NCBI RefSeq assembly: GCF_000218895.1
Contig: NC_015703.1
Span: 5,965,001-6,029,000, forward strand
Origin: Runella slithyformis DSM 19594
GTDB lineage: Bacteria > Bacteroidota > Bacteroidia > Cytophagales > Spirosomataceae
Direction of reading: 5' to 3'
DNA length: 64,000 nt
Shown: positions 15,301-23,106 of the stretch, in pieces
Position numbering within the stretch: position 1 is the first letter of the stretch
Layout of the letters: each line of letters opens with the position of its first letter
The notes under the pieces: model-generated
Database searches by the model: none
What the model was told of the DNA's origin: nothing
What the model saw: the letters and a program-made list of their open reading frames with translations, nothing else
Program-made: the position numbers and the translations under genes

Positions 15301-16457
15301 GGCTTTGTTGCATAGTTATGTTGGCAACCGTTTGACTGTCTTAGGCATACCCAATCTGGTGAATCGGTTTAAGCAAGTGGCTTTGATTTGGGCTTCGGTC
15401 TGTTGATTAGTTACCAATCGAGCCGACAACCGTTCACCGAAAATCATCTTCCAACGAAACATAGCCGTCTCGGCTTTGCTCCGGCGATGGTAGCCAATTT
15501 GCTGTTTCCATGCTGCTATACCCACCAAACGAATCTGACGAACGGCCTCATTACGAGGGTGTATTAAATCATTTCCGTTTTCACTGGTCCAGATGACTGC
15601 GTTGGATCGGGGCGGTATCACAGGCTGAATCCAGTGCTTTTCTAACTCGTCAAAAACTTTGACTTGGTCATAAGCTCCATCTGCCCTTAGTTTAGCGATA
15701 GGCCATTCAATATCAGCCAGTAAGGGCTTAATCATCTCAGCATCACTGATGGAATGAGTTGTCAACTCAACAGCGTGGATGGTATTAGTAGCTTCATCGG
15801 CTACTAAATGCAGTTTACGCCAGGTACGCCGTTGATCAGCTCCATGCTTGCGTACCTTCCACTCACCCTCGCCATAGACTTTTAATCCCGTACTATCCAC
15901 TACCAGATGAATCGGTTTGACTTGGTTATCAGTAGGTTTTTGAGGGGTATGGAAGGCCTGTAGGTGAGCCTGTCGCCTACAAAGCTGACTGTAGCTGGGT
16001 ACTTGAATGTCAATCTTCATAATCGCTAATAAACTCTGAATCAACCCTTGTGTTTGTCGAAAGGCCAGCCGGAAGGCCGCTTTAAGAGCCAAGGCTGCTT
16101 GGATACATTGATCTGAATAGCGCAATAGCCCGCCGCGAGTACGAGGTCCTTGATAGTACCATTGAGTCAACGTCTTTTCATTCAGCCAAAGGGTGACAAA
16201 GCCTCTGTTAATCAATGCCTTATTATATTCAGGCCAGTTGGTTAACCGGTATTTTTCTTTGGGGATTGGTGGATTTCTTTGTGCCTTGGGCGGTAAATTT
16301 TCGGCTTGGGTAAAAAAGTGTATTTTTGGCATAGCACCGGATTAGCCCTGACAGTCCGGTCAGGTGGCAATTTTGTTGGTTTGGCAATCACAAAGTTCGC
16401 CATTCCGGTGCTTTTTCATACTAATGATTTATCTTTCAGCATCTATGCAACAAAGCC
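15301..16457 (-). mobile_element. IS5-family insertion sequence, IS903-like (1157 bp)
   Basis: The ends are inverted repeats with 15 identical bases, GGCTTTGTTGCATAG, at 15301-15315 and 16443-16457. An exact 9-bp target duplication, TATTAAAAC, flanks it at 15292-15300 and 16458-16466. Nine-base duplications and GGCTTTGTTG ends are typical of the IS903 group of IS5. One intact transposase gene fills the element on the minus strand. It split a small membrane protein gene. Confidence 0.95.
15316..16332 (-). CDS. IS5-family DDE transposase
   Basis: 338 codons, intact. The catalytic triad can be placed: VVDSTGLKVYGEGEWKVRKH near residue 155 (first Asp), LRADGAYDQVKVFDEL near 218 (second Asp) and HRRSKAETAMFRWK near 290 (the YREK-like Glu region). 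An N-terminal DUF4372/helical segment carries WPEYNKALINRGFVTLWL. The stop is 1 base from the left inverted repeat, so the gene uses nearly the whole element. The presence of an intact enzyme beside a MITE with matching ends suggests that it can mobilise both. Confidence 0.93.
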   Translation of the reverse strand: MPKIHFFTQAENLPPKAQRNPPIPKEKYRLTNWPEYNKALINRGFVTLWLNEKTLTQWYYQGPRTRGGLLRYSDQCIQAALALKAAFRLAFRQTQGLIQSLLAIMKIDIQVPSYSQLCRRQAHLQAFHTPQKPTDNQVKPIHLVVDSTGLKVYGEGEWKVRKHGADQRRTWRKLHLVADEATNTIHAVELTTHSISDAEMIKPLLADIEWPIAKLRADGAYDQVKVFDELEKHWIQPVIPPRSNAVIWTSENGNDLIHPRNEAVRQIRLVGIAAWKQQIGYHRRSKAETAMFRWKMIFGERLSARLVTNQQTEAQIKATCLNRFTRLGMPKTVKRLPT

Positions 16458-16546
16458 TATTAAAACTACCAAATGGCATTAGCCACATAAATAGGATTGA
16501 CATACAAATAATATCAAACCATTGACTGAAAAATATTTGCTTTAAT

Positions 16547-16678
16547 TTATATTTCATTATTTATTAAGTATATCATCCTGCCGAAAAAATCCATCAAACC
16601 TACACATCCACTTAGTACTTCTATTGGTGTTGCAAGTATACCGGCGATACAATTCACCGAAATTTTTGTTAAATACAT
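16547..16678 (-). CDS. Tiny hydrophobic ORF (43 codons) overlapping the CPBP copy 2 gene
   Basis: ATG 16678 overlaps the last codons of the CPBP gene by 10 bases in another frame, and its own end overlaps the next small gene by 11 bases, which suggests translational coupling. The product, MYLTKISVNCIAGILATPIE followed by VLSGCVGLMDFFGRMIYLIN and NEI, has one amphipathic or membrane-spanning stretch and two cysteines. I recognise no family. The chained overlaps are the main evidence that it is real; a chance ORF of this length cannot be ruled out. Confidence 0.4.
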   Translation of the reverse strand: MYLTKISVNCIAGILATPIEVLSGCVGLMDFFGRMIYLINNEI

Positions 16679-17562
16679 TTAACTTTTTCAATCGTCGTAA
16701 CAACTCTGCCGAGGCCTTTTCTTTTGATAACCCATAAAATAAGAAATAGAATTAAAGTATCATAAATTAACGAACTCGTTGGGATGGGCTGACTATTTAT
16801 ATAAACTCTTAACCAATTTTCACATTCAACATACATTCTTATAAGAAAATCTTCATCACTTTGCTTACAGTCAGCTTCGATCAGTTCAGAAATAAGAAGC
16901 ATATTGTTGCCAAAGTGAAATGCCGAACTATTCCAAAAACTGTTTGTATATTGAGCTATAATTCCAAACGAAATACCCGCAATAAATGTACCTAAAGCAT
17001 ATGTGGAACTAAACCAAATATTTTCTTCACGGAACAACATATGGGATAAACCAAACAAAGCAGATGCCATAACAATAGCGTAAATCGATTTTTTTGTCTG
17101 CTCAAAAATCGCTTTTTGATAGATACCCCTGTACAATAATTCTTCTGCGATTGCCCCATTTATTCCTCTGAATATTCCCTGAAAGATAATATAGCCAATT
17201 GAAAGCCAAGTTATTTCTTGATTAATAACAATTCTTTTATCGGGGCTGAAAATCCAAAGAAATACAATATAGAAAAGAGAACACAGAAAACCAAGTAATG
17301 AATATATGGCAAATTTTTTAAGGTTAATAGTATACAAAAAGTCGCTGAAAAAATCAAACTTATAAAAGTTGATCAATCGAATTTTACACAGAAGGAAGAT
17401 AAATAAAATAGTGAATATAAACCTTAAAGTTAAACTGACAAACTCATGTATTTCAAAATACTTATTAATATTGTGAACTACAAAGTAGGAAAAAGCAGTA
17501 GCCAACACATGACAGGCAATAAGCCTTACTCCCCAAAGTGACAGTTTGATAAAAATTTCCAT
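16669..17562 (-). CDS. CPBP-family intramembrane glutamic endopeptidase (copy 2)
   Basis: 297 codons, with about eight membrane helices. Motifs: AIAEELLYRGIYQKAIF near residue 150 (EExxxR), FGLSHMLFREENIW near 190 (His) and SAFHFGNNMLLISELIEADC near 232 (HxxxN). It is a clear paralogue of the CPBP gene at 14.1-14.9 kb: same order of motifs, the shared LISELIEADC/LMSDLIAVDC block, and the same length. The gene is AT-rich compared with the housekeeping genes around it, which suggests acquired DNA. A 15-bp hairpin separates it from the decayed lipoprotein gene upstream. Confidence 0.87.
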   Translation of the reverse strand: MEIFIKLSLWGVRLIACHVLATAFSYFVVHNINKYFEIHEFVSLTLRFIFTILFIFLLCKIRLINFYKFDFFSDFLYTINLKKFAIYSLLGFLCSLFYIVFLWIFSPDKRIVINQEITWLSIGYIIFQGIFRGINGAIAEELLYRGIYQKAIFEQTKKSIYAIVMASALFGLSHMLFREENIWFSSTYALGTFIAGISFGIIAQYTNSFWNSSAFHFGNNMLLISELIEADCKQSDEDFLIRMYVECENWLRVYINSQPIPTSSLIYDTLILFLILWVIKRKGLGRVVTTIEKVKCI

Positions 17563-17579
17563 ATCTTTAATTATCTTTC

Positions 17580-17618
17580 AGAAGGCTTAGATTAAAAATA
17601 CAATAATCTAAGCCTTCT
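17580..17618. terminator. 15-bp perfect hairpin upstream of the CPBP copy 2 gene
   Basis: AGAAGGCTTAGATTA (17580-17594) and TAATCTAAGCCTTCT (17604-17618) pair perfectly with a 9-base loop. It lies 19 bases after the end of the cysteine-rich reading frame and 17 bases before the CPBP start, both on the minus strand. There is no T-run, so it may be an attenuator or processing site rather than a strong terminator. Confidence 0.55.
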
Positions 17619-17636
17619 CTTAGTGGAGAATTACAT

Positions 17637-18188
17637 TTATTTGTACGAAATCTTAACATCAGAGCTACAGCCACAACCTCCTATACAAAACCAAGCGGTA
17701 CCTCCCAAAATAGATTTATCACATTTCTTTCCGCAACAAGTTTTTCCATGCCCTACAAAACAGAAACTGTCACATTTTATTGAAATGTCTATGCTATTTG
17801 TTTTGGCGTTAGAGAATCCTTATTGGTACAATAAAATTTTACCTTTAATATCCATAGGTTTTGCTGAAGAAATATCGAGAGGTTTATCGCTTGTATAGAT
17901 TAAATCTTCGGCTACTTCATCCGGGCCTTCACCATTATCAAAAAAGCTAACTCCTTCAAAGGAAGCAGCCCTTGGAGGCGCTATGCGGTCTGATGTCAGG
18001 TTTTTCATTTTAATACTCATTGTAAAACCGCCATCTTTATCATTGCTTTTGGCCCAAATTGCTTCAACAGTCATCTTTTTCAAATCATCAGGGTTTTCCT
18101 GTTGAGTCAATGTTACATTTTCTCTGCAAGAAACGATGGTATAGATGAATAGAAGGAGAGTAAATGAAGTTAGTAACTTTTTTTTATT
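17637..18188 (-). pseudogene. Decayed lipoprotein gene with an in-frame stop and a cysteine-rich C-terminal tail
   Basis: The frame opens with KKKLLTSFTLLLFIYTIVSC, a textbook lipoprotein signal, but no ATG, GTG or TTG precedes it: AAT stands at 18188-18186 where a start is expected, which one lost G (ATG AAA AAA AAG) would explain. The frame reads on as a polar domain to a TAA at 17822-17820, then stays open in the same frame for 60 more codons to a stop at 17639-17637. That tail has eight cysteines (FCFVGHGKTCCGKKC and WFCIGGCGC). Two lesions suggest a pseudogene. The only available start, TTG at 18110, would skip the signal. No family recognised. Confidence 0.55.
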
Positions 18189-18437
18189 TGTTTAAATTTT
18201 GCAGGTTAAACATTCGTTTCTCCCAACATTTCTCCACTCGGCCGCTGTGTGAATCATTGGTTGTAGCAAACTTAAAATCCCATGATTACTCTGCAAAGTA
18301 AATTGAGTAGTATGTTACTACTTATATGACTATTTTAACTGTCGTATAATGATGATTGTCAGCATCTTTTGGATTTTTTAAATAAAAACACTTTATGGTG
18401 CCTTTTAATATTGATTGATTTGTACTTTAGCCAAGTA
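18189..18437. other. AT-rich intergenic region beside the IS630 element
   Basis: About 250 bases with no supportable ORF on either strand. It should carry the promoter of the decayed lipoprotein gene (minus strand) and, before the IS arrived, of the XRE gene (plus strand). Only weak -7-like matches (TACTTTAG near 18424) are seen. Confidence 0.4.
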
Positions 18438-19508
18438 TTATTGATGGGTGAATAGGTTTGTAAAGTTTGTAAATTGCATTTATGAAAGCAAAATACAAAC
18501 CATCAGATTACGAAATACTACGTCGCCGCTGCGTGGAGTTGAAAGAAGCGGGTTGGAAGCAGAAGGACATCACCTCGGCTCTTGGACTGACCGAGGGCTG
18601 GGTAAGCCAGACGCTGAAAAAGTATCGGGAGTTGGGGGCGGAAGGCTTGCTGGCCCGAAAGCCGCCAGGTTCGTTGCCTAAACTGACGTCAGAACAGCTT
18701 TCGCAGCTTGTCGAAGAGCTTAAACAAGGTGCTGTCAGCCACGGTTTTCCCGGCCACATCTGGACACGCTCTCGTGTCAACGAGTTGATTGGCAGGCTAT
18801 TCGGTGTCAGCTACGACCTAACGCAGGTGGGGCGTATCCTAAAAAAACTGGGATGGAGCTTGCAGAAGCCCGCCAAAAAGGCTCGCCAGCAGAGCAAGCA
18901 GAAAGTCCAGCAGTGGCGGGAAGAGACGGTACCGGAATTAAAAAAAAGCCGAGGATGAGAACCGTGCTATCGTATATATCGATGAATCAGGCTTCTATCT
19001 GCTCCCCCTCGTTTGCCGTACGTGGGCACCCAAGGGTAAAACGCCCATTATCGAGGAGAAGGCGGGCAAAGAACACCTCAGTCTGATCGCCGCGATGGCC
19101 CCTAATGGGAGGCTGTACGTCGGCGGACAAGACAAGGCATACAATAGTGAGGGGGTGGTTGACTTTCTGGAGTACCTATGCCGCAGGTACCGCAGCAAGG
19201 ACTTGATCGTGATCTGGGATGGCGCGACCATCCACCGTAGCCAAGCCATAAAGGACTTTTTGGCGCGCAAGAAAGGGCGCGTGCACCTTGTGGCCCTGCC
19301 TGGTTATAGCCCGGAACTGAACCCGGTCGAGTTGCTGTGGAGTCAGTTAAAAAGAGAGCTCAAAAACCGGGTATTCCTCGACCTGACAGATTTGGCCGAA
19401 GTGTTGAAAGAAAAAATTGAGGAGGTCAGAAAAGACACGGAATTGCTGGTTTCATTCTTTAAAAAGAAGGAAGTAGCTTTCTTTACAGGATAATTCATCT
19501 ATCAATAA
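18438..19508 (+). mobile_element. IS630-family insertion sequence (about 1.07 kb)
   Basis: Imperfect inverted repeats of about 28 bp: 18438-18465 (TTATTGATGGGTGAAT...GTAAAG) and the complement of 19481-19508 (TTATTGATAGATGAAT...GTAAAG). TA dinucleotides flank it at 18436-18437 and, allowing two extra bases on the right, at 19511-19512, in keeping with TA targeting by this family. Its GC-rich transposase gene contrasts with the AT-rich flank. The right repeat overlaps the end of the transposase gene. Confidence 0.82.
18482..19493 (+). CDS. IS630-family transposase, split by a +1 frameshift at an A8 run
   Basis: The first frame (18482-18958, 158 codons) has the helix-turn-helix part: YEILRRRCVELKEAGWKQKD, ALGLTEGWVSQTLKKYRELG and a winged-helix segment RSRVNELIGRLFGVSYDLTQ. 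After eight A residues (18940-18947) the coding frame shifts by +1: AEDENRAIVYIDESGFYLLP (first Asp), LIVIWDGATIHRS (second Asp) and YSPELNPVELLWSQLKRELK (Glu) complete the DDE domain to 19493. With seven A residues the two parts would form one protein of about 336 residues. The run may allow transcriptional slippage, or it may be an inactivating insertion. Confidence 0.88.
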
Positions 19509-19520
19509 AATATTTTCCGT

Positions 19521-19664
19521 ATGCAATTGGTAGGTGTAAAAATTCGAAAGATCCGTGAACTTCAGGATTTAACCCAAGATAACATGGCCACTCAACCGGG
19601 CATCAAACAGGCGGCATACAGCAAAATTGAGCGTGGTTGCGTTGTCTTTTTCGGGATAGGATAA
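19521..19664 (+). pseudogene. Truncated XRE-family helix-turn-helix regulator
   Basis: 47 codons. MQLVGVKIRKIRELQDLTQD and NMATQPGIKQAAYSKIERG match the first four helices of an XRE/HTH_3 domain; the frame then turns into unrelated sequence (CVVFFGIG) and stops. The ATG is 8 to 12 bases from the IS630 element, which therefore separated it from its promoter. The last 40 bases read on the other strand as PVTGRYIITHEEMFLSYPEK, perhaps the edge of another lost gene. Confidence 0.6.
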
Positions 19665-19706
19665 AAACATCTCCTCGTGCGTAATAATGTAGCGGCCTGT
19701 GACCGG

Positions 19707-20147
19707 TTATTCATACTTTTTCACAAACTTAAAATGCGTTGGCTCCAAGCCTTTACGCTCATAAAAACGATGCGTATCGACTCGTTTTTTGTTGGCGGTC
19801 ACTTCCAGAATTTTAAAATTCTCACGTTCAGCAACCTTCATTAATTCCTGCATCAGCAGACTGCCCACGCCTTTGCCGCGATAATCGGCAATGACAAACA
19901 TTTCCTGAATTTCTCCCACCTTTCCGCAATGATGCAGCAGCCACTGGGCATGAACACTCGCGTAACCCACACATACAGCCACATCAAAAGCCATAAAATA
20001 ATGATAGTCAGGATGTTGAAGATTACGGAAGTAGATTTCCCGAAAAATATCAAAATCCAACCGTTCTTCTTCCAACGTACAGATAAAATCGTAAATGGAG
20101 GTAACATCGCCTGCAACAGCCGGTTGAACAATAATGGAAGAAGCCAC
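19707..20147 (-). CDS. GNAT-family N-acetyltransferase
   Basis: 146 codons, the size of a single GNAT domain. Start at MASSIIVQPAVAGDVTSIYD. The acetyl-CoA-binding motif A is IADYRGKGVGSLLMQELM near residue 93 (RGKGVG = R/QxxGxG/A), followed by LEVTANKKRVDTHRFYERKG near 115, which is the usual end of the fold. It transfers an acetyl group from acetyl-CoA to an amine; the substrate is unknown. It marks the return to ordinary chromosomal genes after the mobile island. Confidence 0.88.
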   Translation of the reverse strand: MASSIIVQPAVAGDVTSIYDFICTLEEERLDFDIFREIYFRNLQHPDYHYFMAFDVAVCVGYASVHAQWLLHHCGKVGEIQEMFVIADYRGKGVGSLLMQELMKVAERENFKILEVTANKKRVDTHRFYERKGLEPTHFKFVKKYE

Positions 20148-20197
20148 AGGTATAGATATAAATGGTTTACAATCGACAATAAGTCACCGGTTTTTAA

Positions 20198-20845
20198 TCA
20201 AAATTCCTGCATCAGATCCGACTCATATACCAGTGTGCCTTTGACGTTGCTGGAGGTAATGGAAACCATCGCTTCAGCCACTTTATCGGCATTGATGGCT
20301 CGGTACCTGGCCGGAATCATAAATTGGAAAAATTTGGCGGCCCACTCCCCCGCCTTTTCGCCAAAACGTGTTTCCGAACGTTCACCGATCAATAACGACG
20401 GGCGAAATATCAGCAGTGCGTCATACTTAAGCTTTCGAAGAGACGCCTCAATTTCGCCCTTGACCCGGTTGTAATAAAACAGCGAAGTCCGATCAGCCCC
20501 CATCGCAGTGATAATGGCAAAACGCTTCGCTCCGTTGGCCAATGCGATTCCGGCAATCTCGTAAGGATAGGTAAAATCTACCCGGTAAAATGCGTCTTTG
20601 GAACCTGCCTTTTTCATAGTGGTTCCCAGGCAGCAAAAAACATCGTCGGCTTGGATGAGAGAAGCATCCGGGTGATCAAAATCAAAGAGAATGCTTTGCA
20701 ATTTTGGATGGTTGACCGCAGAGGGCTTCCGCACCAGCACTTTGACACAAGCATATTTATCAGATGACAATAGTTTTGCTACCACCTTTGCTCCTACCAA
20801 ACCTGTAGCCCCAATAACTAATGCACTACGTTTTTCGGAGGTCAT
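20198..20845 (-). CDS. Atypical short-chain dehydrogenase / NAD(P)-binding protein
   Basis: 215 codons. The Rossmann motif ALVIGATGLVGAKVVAKLL is at residue 9, followed by VKVLVRKPS, a DDVFCCLGTTMKKAGSKDAF segment and RVDFTYPYEIAGIALANGAK, as in the HTATIP2/YbjT-like NAD(P)H-binding family. YYNRVKGEIEASL near 123 offers the YxxxK pair. The substrate is not known. It lies 51 bases upstream of the acetyltransferase gene, on the same strand, and may share a transcript. Confidence 0.85.
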   Translation of the reverse strand: MTSEKRSALVIGATGLVGAKVVAKLLSSDKYACVKVLVRKPSAVNHPKLQSILFDFDHPDASLIQADDVFCCLGTTMKKAGSKDAFYRVDFTYPYEIAGIALANGAKRFAIITAMGADRTSLFYYNRVKGEIEASLRKLKYDALLIFRPSLLIGERSETRFGEKAGEWAAKFFQFMIPARYRAINADKVAEAMVSITSSNVKGTLVYESDLMQEF

Positions 20846-21028
20846 AATTCTGTAAATGTTTTAGGCATCACTGCTCTTTTTTGGGCTGTATATTTTGTGG
20901 GTTAAATGACAGAGTAACGTATATTTACACGAATCAGCCGTTTGAAATACTATGCATTCCGGGAAAAATATAAAAAACCGGAGAGCGATAAAAATCATTT
21001 CGCCAACAATTTATTTAACGGCGAAATA

Positions 21029-21661
21029 TTAAAAATCTACTTCGAGTACTTCTTCGTCATTTAACAAAATCTTGGTCAATTTATCGTGTTTCCGCTCAGG
21101 ACCCTGAACAGACCACGTACCGATAATGGTGTTTCCTACCCGATTCTGGACACCCCGTTTAGCAGTTAACCCCAATTCCCTGAAAAGGTTTTCGTAATTT
21201 TTCAACGTTTTTTGTTGGAATTTACATACAATACGGTAGGTGCGAAGCTGATTATGGCGATTGATCAACTCCTGAATAGGAACCAACACGTACAATACAA
21301 AAAGGACCAGTATGGATGAGGCCAGCGCAATTTCATAGTAGCCAATGCCCACACACATGCCCAGCGCAGCAGTAGCCCAAGCTGTGGCAGCAGTGGTGAT
21401 CCCGGACACTCGATTGCTTTCTCTAAAGATAATTCCGCCTCCGATAAAACCGATGCCGGTCACAATGTTGGAGGCGATTCGACCGGCGTCCGTCCCTAAT
21501 TTGGTAGAAATGACCGTAAACAGGGTTGAGCCGATAGAGATCAGCATCATGGTTCGCAAGCCGGCGGCTTTTCCATGGTACTCCCGCTCCAAGCCAATAA
21601 GGGCGCCCAGCCCCGCCGCGATGAGGAGCTTGACAATATCTTCCGAAAATAAAATGTTCAT
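21029..21661 (-). CDS. MgtC/SapB family membrane protein
   Basis: 210 codons. Four or five N-terminal helices with the MgtC signature: LLIAAGLGALIGLEREYHGKAAGLR, TMMLISIGSTLFTVIS, VTGIGFIGGGIIFRESNRV and SGITTAATAWATAALGMCVG (quoted in parts). Residues about 140-210 form a small soluble ACT-like domain. MgtC proteins influence magnesium and phosphate homeostasis and in some species inhibit the F-type ATPase; the role in Bacteroidota is not settled. No riboswitch-like leader was recognised upstream. Confidence 0.9.
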   Translation of the reverse strand: MNILFSEDIVKLLIAAGLGALIGLEREYHGKAAGLRTMMLISIGSTLFTVISTKLGTDAGRIASNIVTGIGFIGGGIIFRESNRVSGITTAATAWATAALGMCVGIGYYEIALASSILVLFVLYVLVPIQELINRHNQLRTYRIVCKFQQKTLKNYENLFRELGLTAKRGVQNRVGNTIIGTWSVQGPERKHDKLTKILLNDEEVLEVDF

Positions 21662-21722
21662 TGATGTCAGTAATCAAACCTTAAAACTCAACCGCGTTTA
21701 CGGCTGTACTCTTCCTATACTG

Positions 21723-23012
21723 TCATTGATTCATGATCCCTTCTATTTCTTCGGCTTCAATCGGTATATGAGCCATGAGATCAATATTGCCGTTTTCGGT
21801 AATCAAAATATTGTTTTCGAGCCGAATCCCCAGCCCTTCTTCTTTGATATAAATGCCCGGTTCACACGTAAAAACCATGCCGGGGGCAAATGCCCGGTAG
21901 CGACTCCCCACATCGTGGACATCCAACCCCAACAAATGCGACGTGCCGTGCATAAAATATTTCTTATACGCCGGCCGTTCGGGGTCCTGCTTTTCAATAT
22001 CGTGTTGGGTCAGTAGTCCCAGTCCCAACAGTTCACTCTCCATGATCTTAGCCACTTCGGCTTGGTAAGCGTCAGGCAGTGTACTCGTCACCAACATCGC
22101 TCGGGCAGCTTTCATGACCCGCAGGACCGCATCGTATACCTGCCGCTGCCGGGGGGTAAACCGACCGTTTACGGGAATGGAGCGCGTCAGATCAGCGTTA
22201 TAATTGGCGTATTCGGCCGCTACATCGAGCAGCAAAATATCCCCGTCTTTGCATTGGTTATTATTGTCAATGTAATGCAGCACACATGCATTTTTTCCTG
22301 AGGCAATAATGGGACTGTACGCAAATCCTTTGGAACGCTTTCGGGTAAATTCATGGATATATTCGGCTTCCAGCTCATATTCCCAAACGCCGGGTTTGAC
22401 AAAATTCAGGACTCTTAAAAACCCATCACGGGTAATGTCGATGGCTTTGGTCAGTTGGTCAATCTCCTGCGGTTGTTTTACGGCGCGGAGATAATATGTC
22501 AGCGGTGCCAAACGTTCCAGGCGATGTAACGGGTACCTTTCCTTGAAATCTCGGATATAACGCGCATCCCGGGTTTGAACCTGTGCATTGCTGCGGGCGT
22601 GTTCGTTGGTATTGAGATACACGTATTCCGCTTCAAAAACCAACTGACTGAATATCAACTCAAACTGATGAATCCAGTAAACATGATGAATCCCTGACAC
22701 TCGTGCAGCCTGTGCTTTGGAAAGTTTTTCGCCTTCCCACACCGCAATGAGTTCGTCGGTTTCTTTCAAAAAAAGCAATTCCCGAAATTGAGGATCAGGA
22801 TGGTCGGGAAAGAGAACCAAAAGGGTTTCCTCCTGATCAATCCCGGACAGATAAAATAAATCTGAATTCTGCTTAAAGCCCATAAGCCCGTCGGCATTGG
22901 TGGGCATCAGGTCGTTGGCATTCAACACCACCAAACTTTTGGGCTTCAAAAGAGGGTACAGCCGTTGACGATTTTGACGGAAAAGCTGAACATCTATCGG
23001 TTCGTAACGCAT
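21723..23012 (-). CDS. pepP: Aminopeptidase P family protein (Xaa-Pro aminopeptidase, copy A)
   Basis: 429 codons. N-terminal creatinase-like domain (about 1-170), then the pita-bread M24 domain. All five metal ligands can be placed: LLLDVAAEYANYNADLTRS (two Asp) near 250, HGTSHLLGLDVHDVG (His) near 345, FTCEPGIY (Glu) near 380 and GIRLENNILIT (Glu) near 398. It should remove N-terminal residues preceding proline, using Mn2+, in the cytoplasm. A second M24 peptidase gene lies 94 bases upstream in the same direction, separated by an inverted repeat. Confidence 0.92.
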   Translation of the reverse strand: MRYEPIDVQLFRQNRQRLYPLLKPKSLVVLNANDLMPTNADGLMGFKQNSDLFYLSGIDQEETLLVLFPDHPDPQFRELLFLKETDELIAVWEGEKLSKAQAARVSGIHHVYWIHQFELIFSQLVFEAEYVYLNTNEHARSNAQVQTRDARYIRDFKERYPLHRLERLAPLTYYLRAVKQPQEIDQLTKAIDITRDGFLRVLNFVKPGVWEYELEAEYIHEFTRKRSKGFAYSPIIASGKNACVLHYIDNNNQCKDGDILLLDVAAEYANYNADLTRSIPVNGRFTPRQRQVYDAVLRVMKAARAMLVTSTLPDAYQAEVAKIMESELLGLGLLTQHDIEKQDPERPAYKKYFMHGTSHLLGLDVHDVGSRYRAFAPGMVFTCEPGIYIKEEGLGIRLENNILITENGNIDLMAHIPIEAEEIEGIMNQ

Positions 23013-23028
23013 TCGTTTATATTAAGAT

Positions 23029-23100
23029 TTTTCTCTGTGTTTCTCAGTATATCTGTGGTTAAAGTAATTAAAACCGCAGAGAAACAGAGGAGCACAGAGG
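23029..23100. repeat. Imperfect inverted repeat CTCTGTGTTTCTC ... GAGAAACAGAGGAGCACAGAG
   Basis: The left arm (about 23030-23062, TTCTCTGTGTTTCTCAG..TCTGTGGTT) is the near-complement of the right arm (about 23071-23100, AACCGCAGAGAAACAGAGGA..). The sequence is of a kind that recurs between genes in many bacterial genomes. It lies between the two peptidase genes. Confidence 0.6.
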
Positions 23101-23106
23101 GGAAAT

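Larger units (their letters stand above)
15001..16557 (-). pseudogene. 69-codon small membrane protein gene interrupted by both a MITE and an IS5-family element
   Basis: The gene is visible only after the insertions are removed. It begins at ATG 16557 and reads to 16458 (MKYKLKQIFFSQWFDIICMS..., first helix), is cut by the IS, continues through 15291-15262, is cut by the MITE, and ends from 15080 to the TAA at 15003-15001. Removing each element plus one copy of its 9-bp duplication gives 210 bases with no stop: 69 residues with two predicted helices (ICMSILFMWLMPFGS and FYISIVQAIFTSV) and a basic tail (ILKKYQKDYMGKIK). The start overlaps the end of the upstream tiny ORF by 11 bases. I recognise no family. 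As it stands the product ends inside the IS. Confidence 0.7.

Noticed and set aside
17820-17822. Read-through or recoding of the TAA stop in the Cys-rich frame
   Set aside because: TAA is not a known selenocysteine or pyrrolysine codon, and the missing start codon suggests plain decay.
17623-17898. A 91-codon plus-strand ORF
   Set aside because: It lies opposite the Cys-rich frame, has no RBS or domain, and is explained by the minus-strand reading frame.
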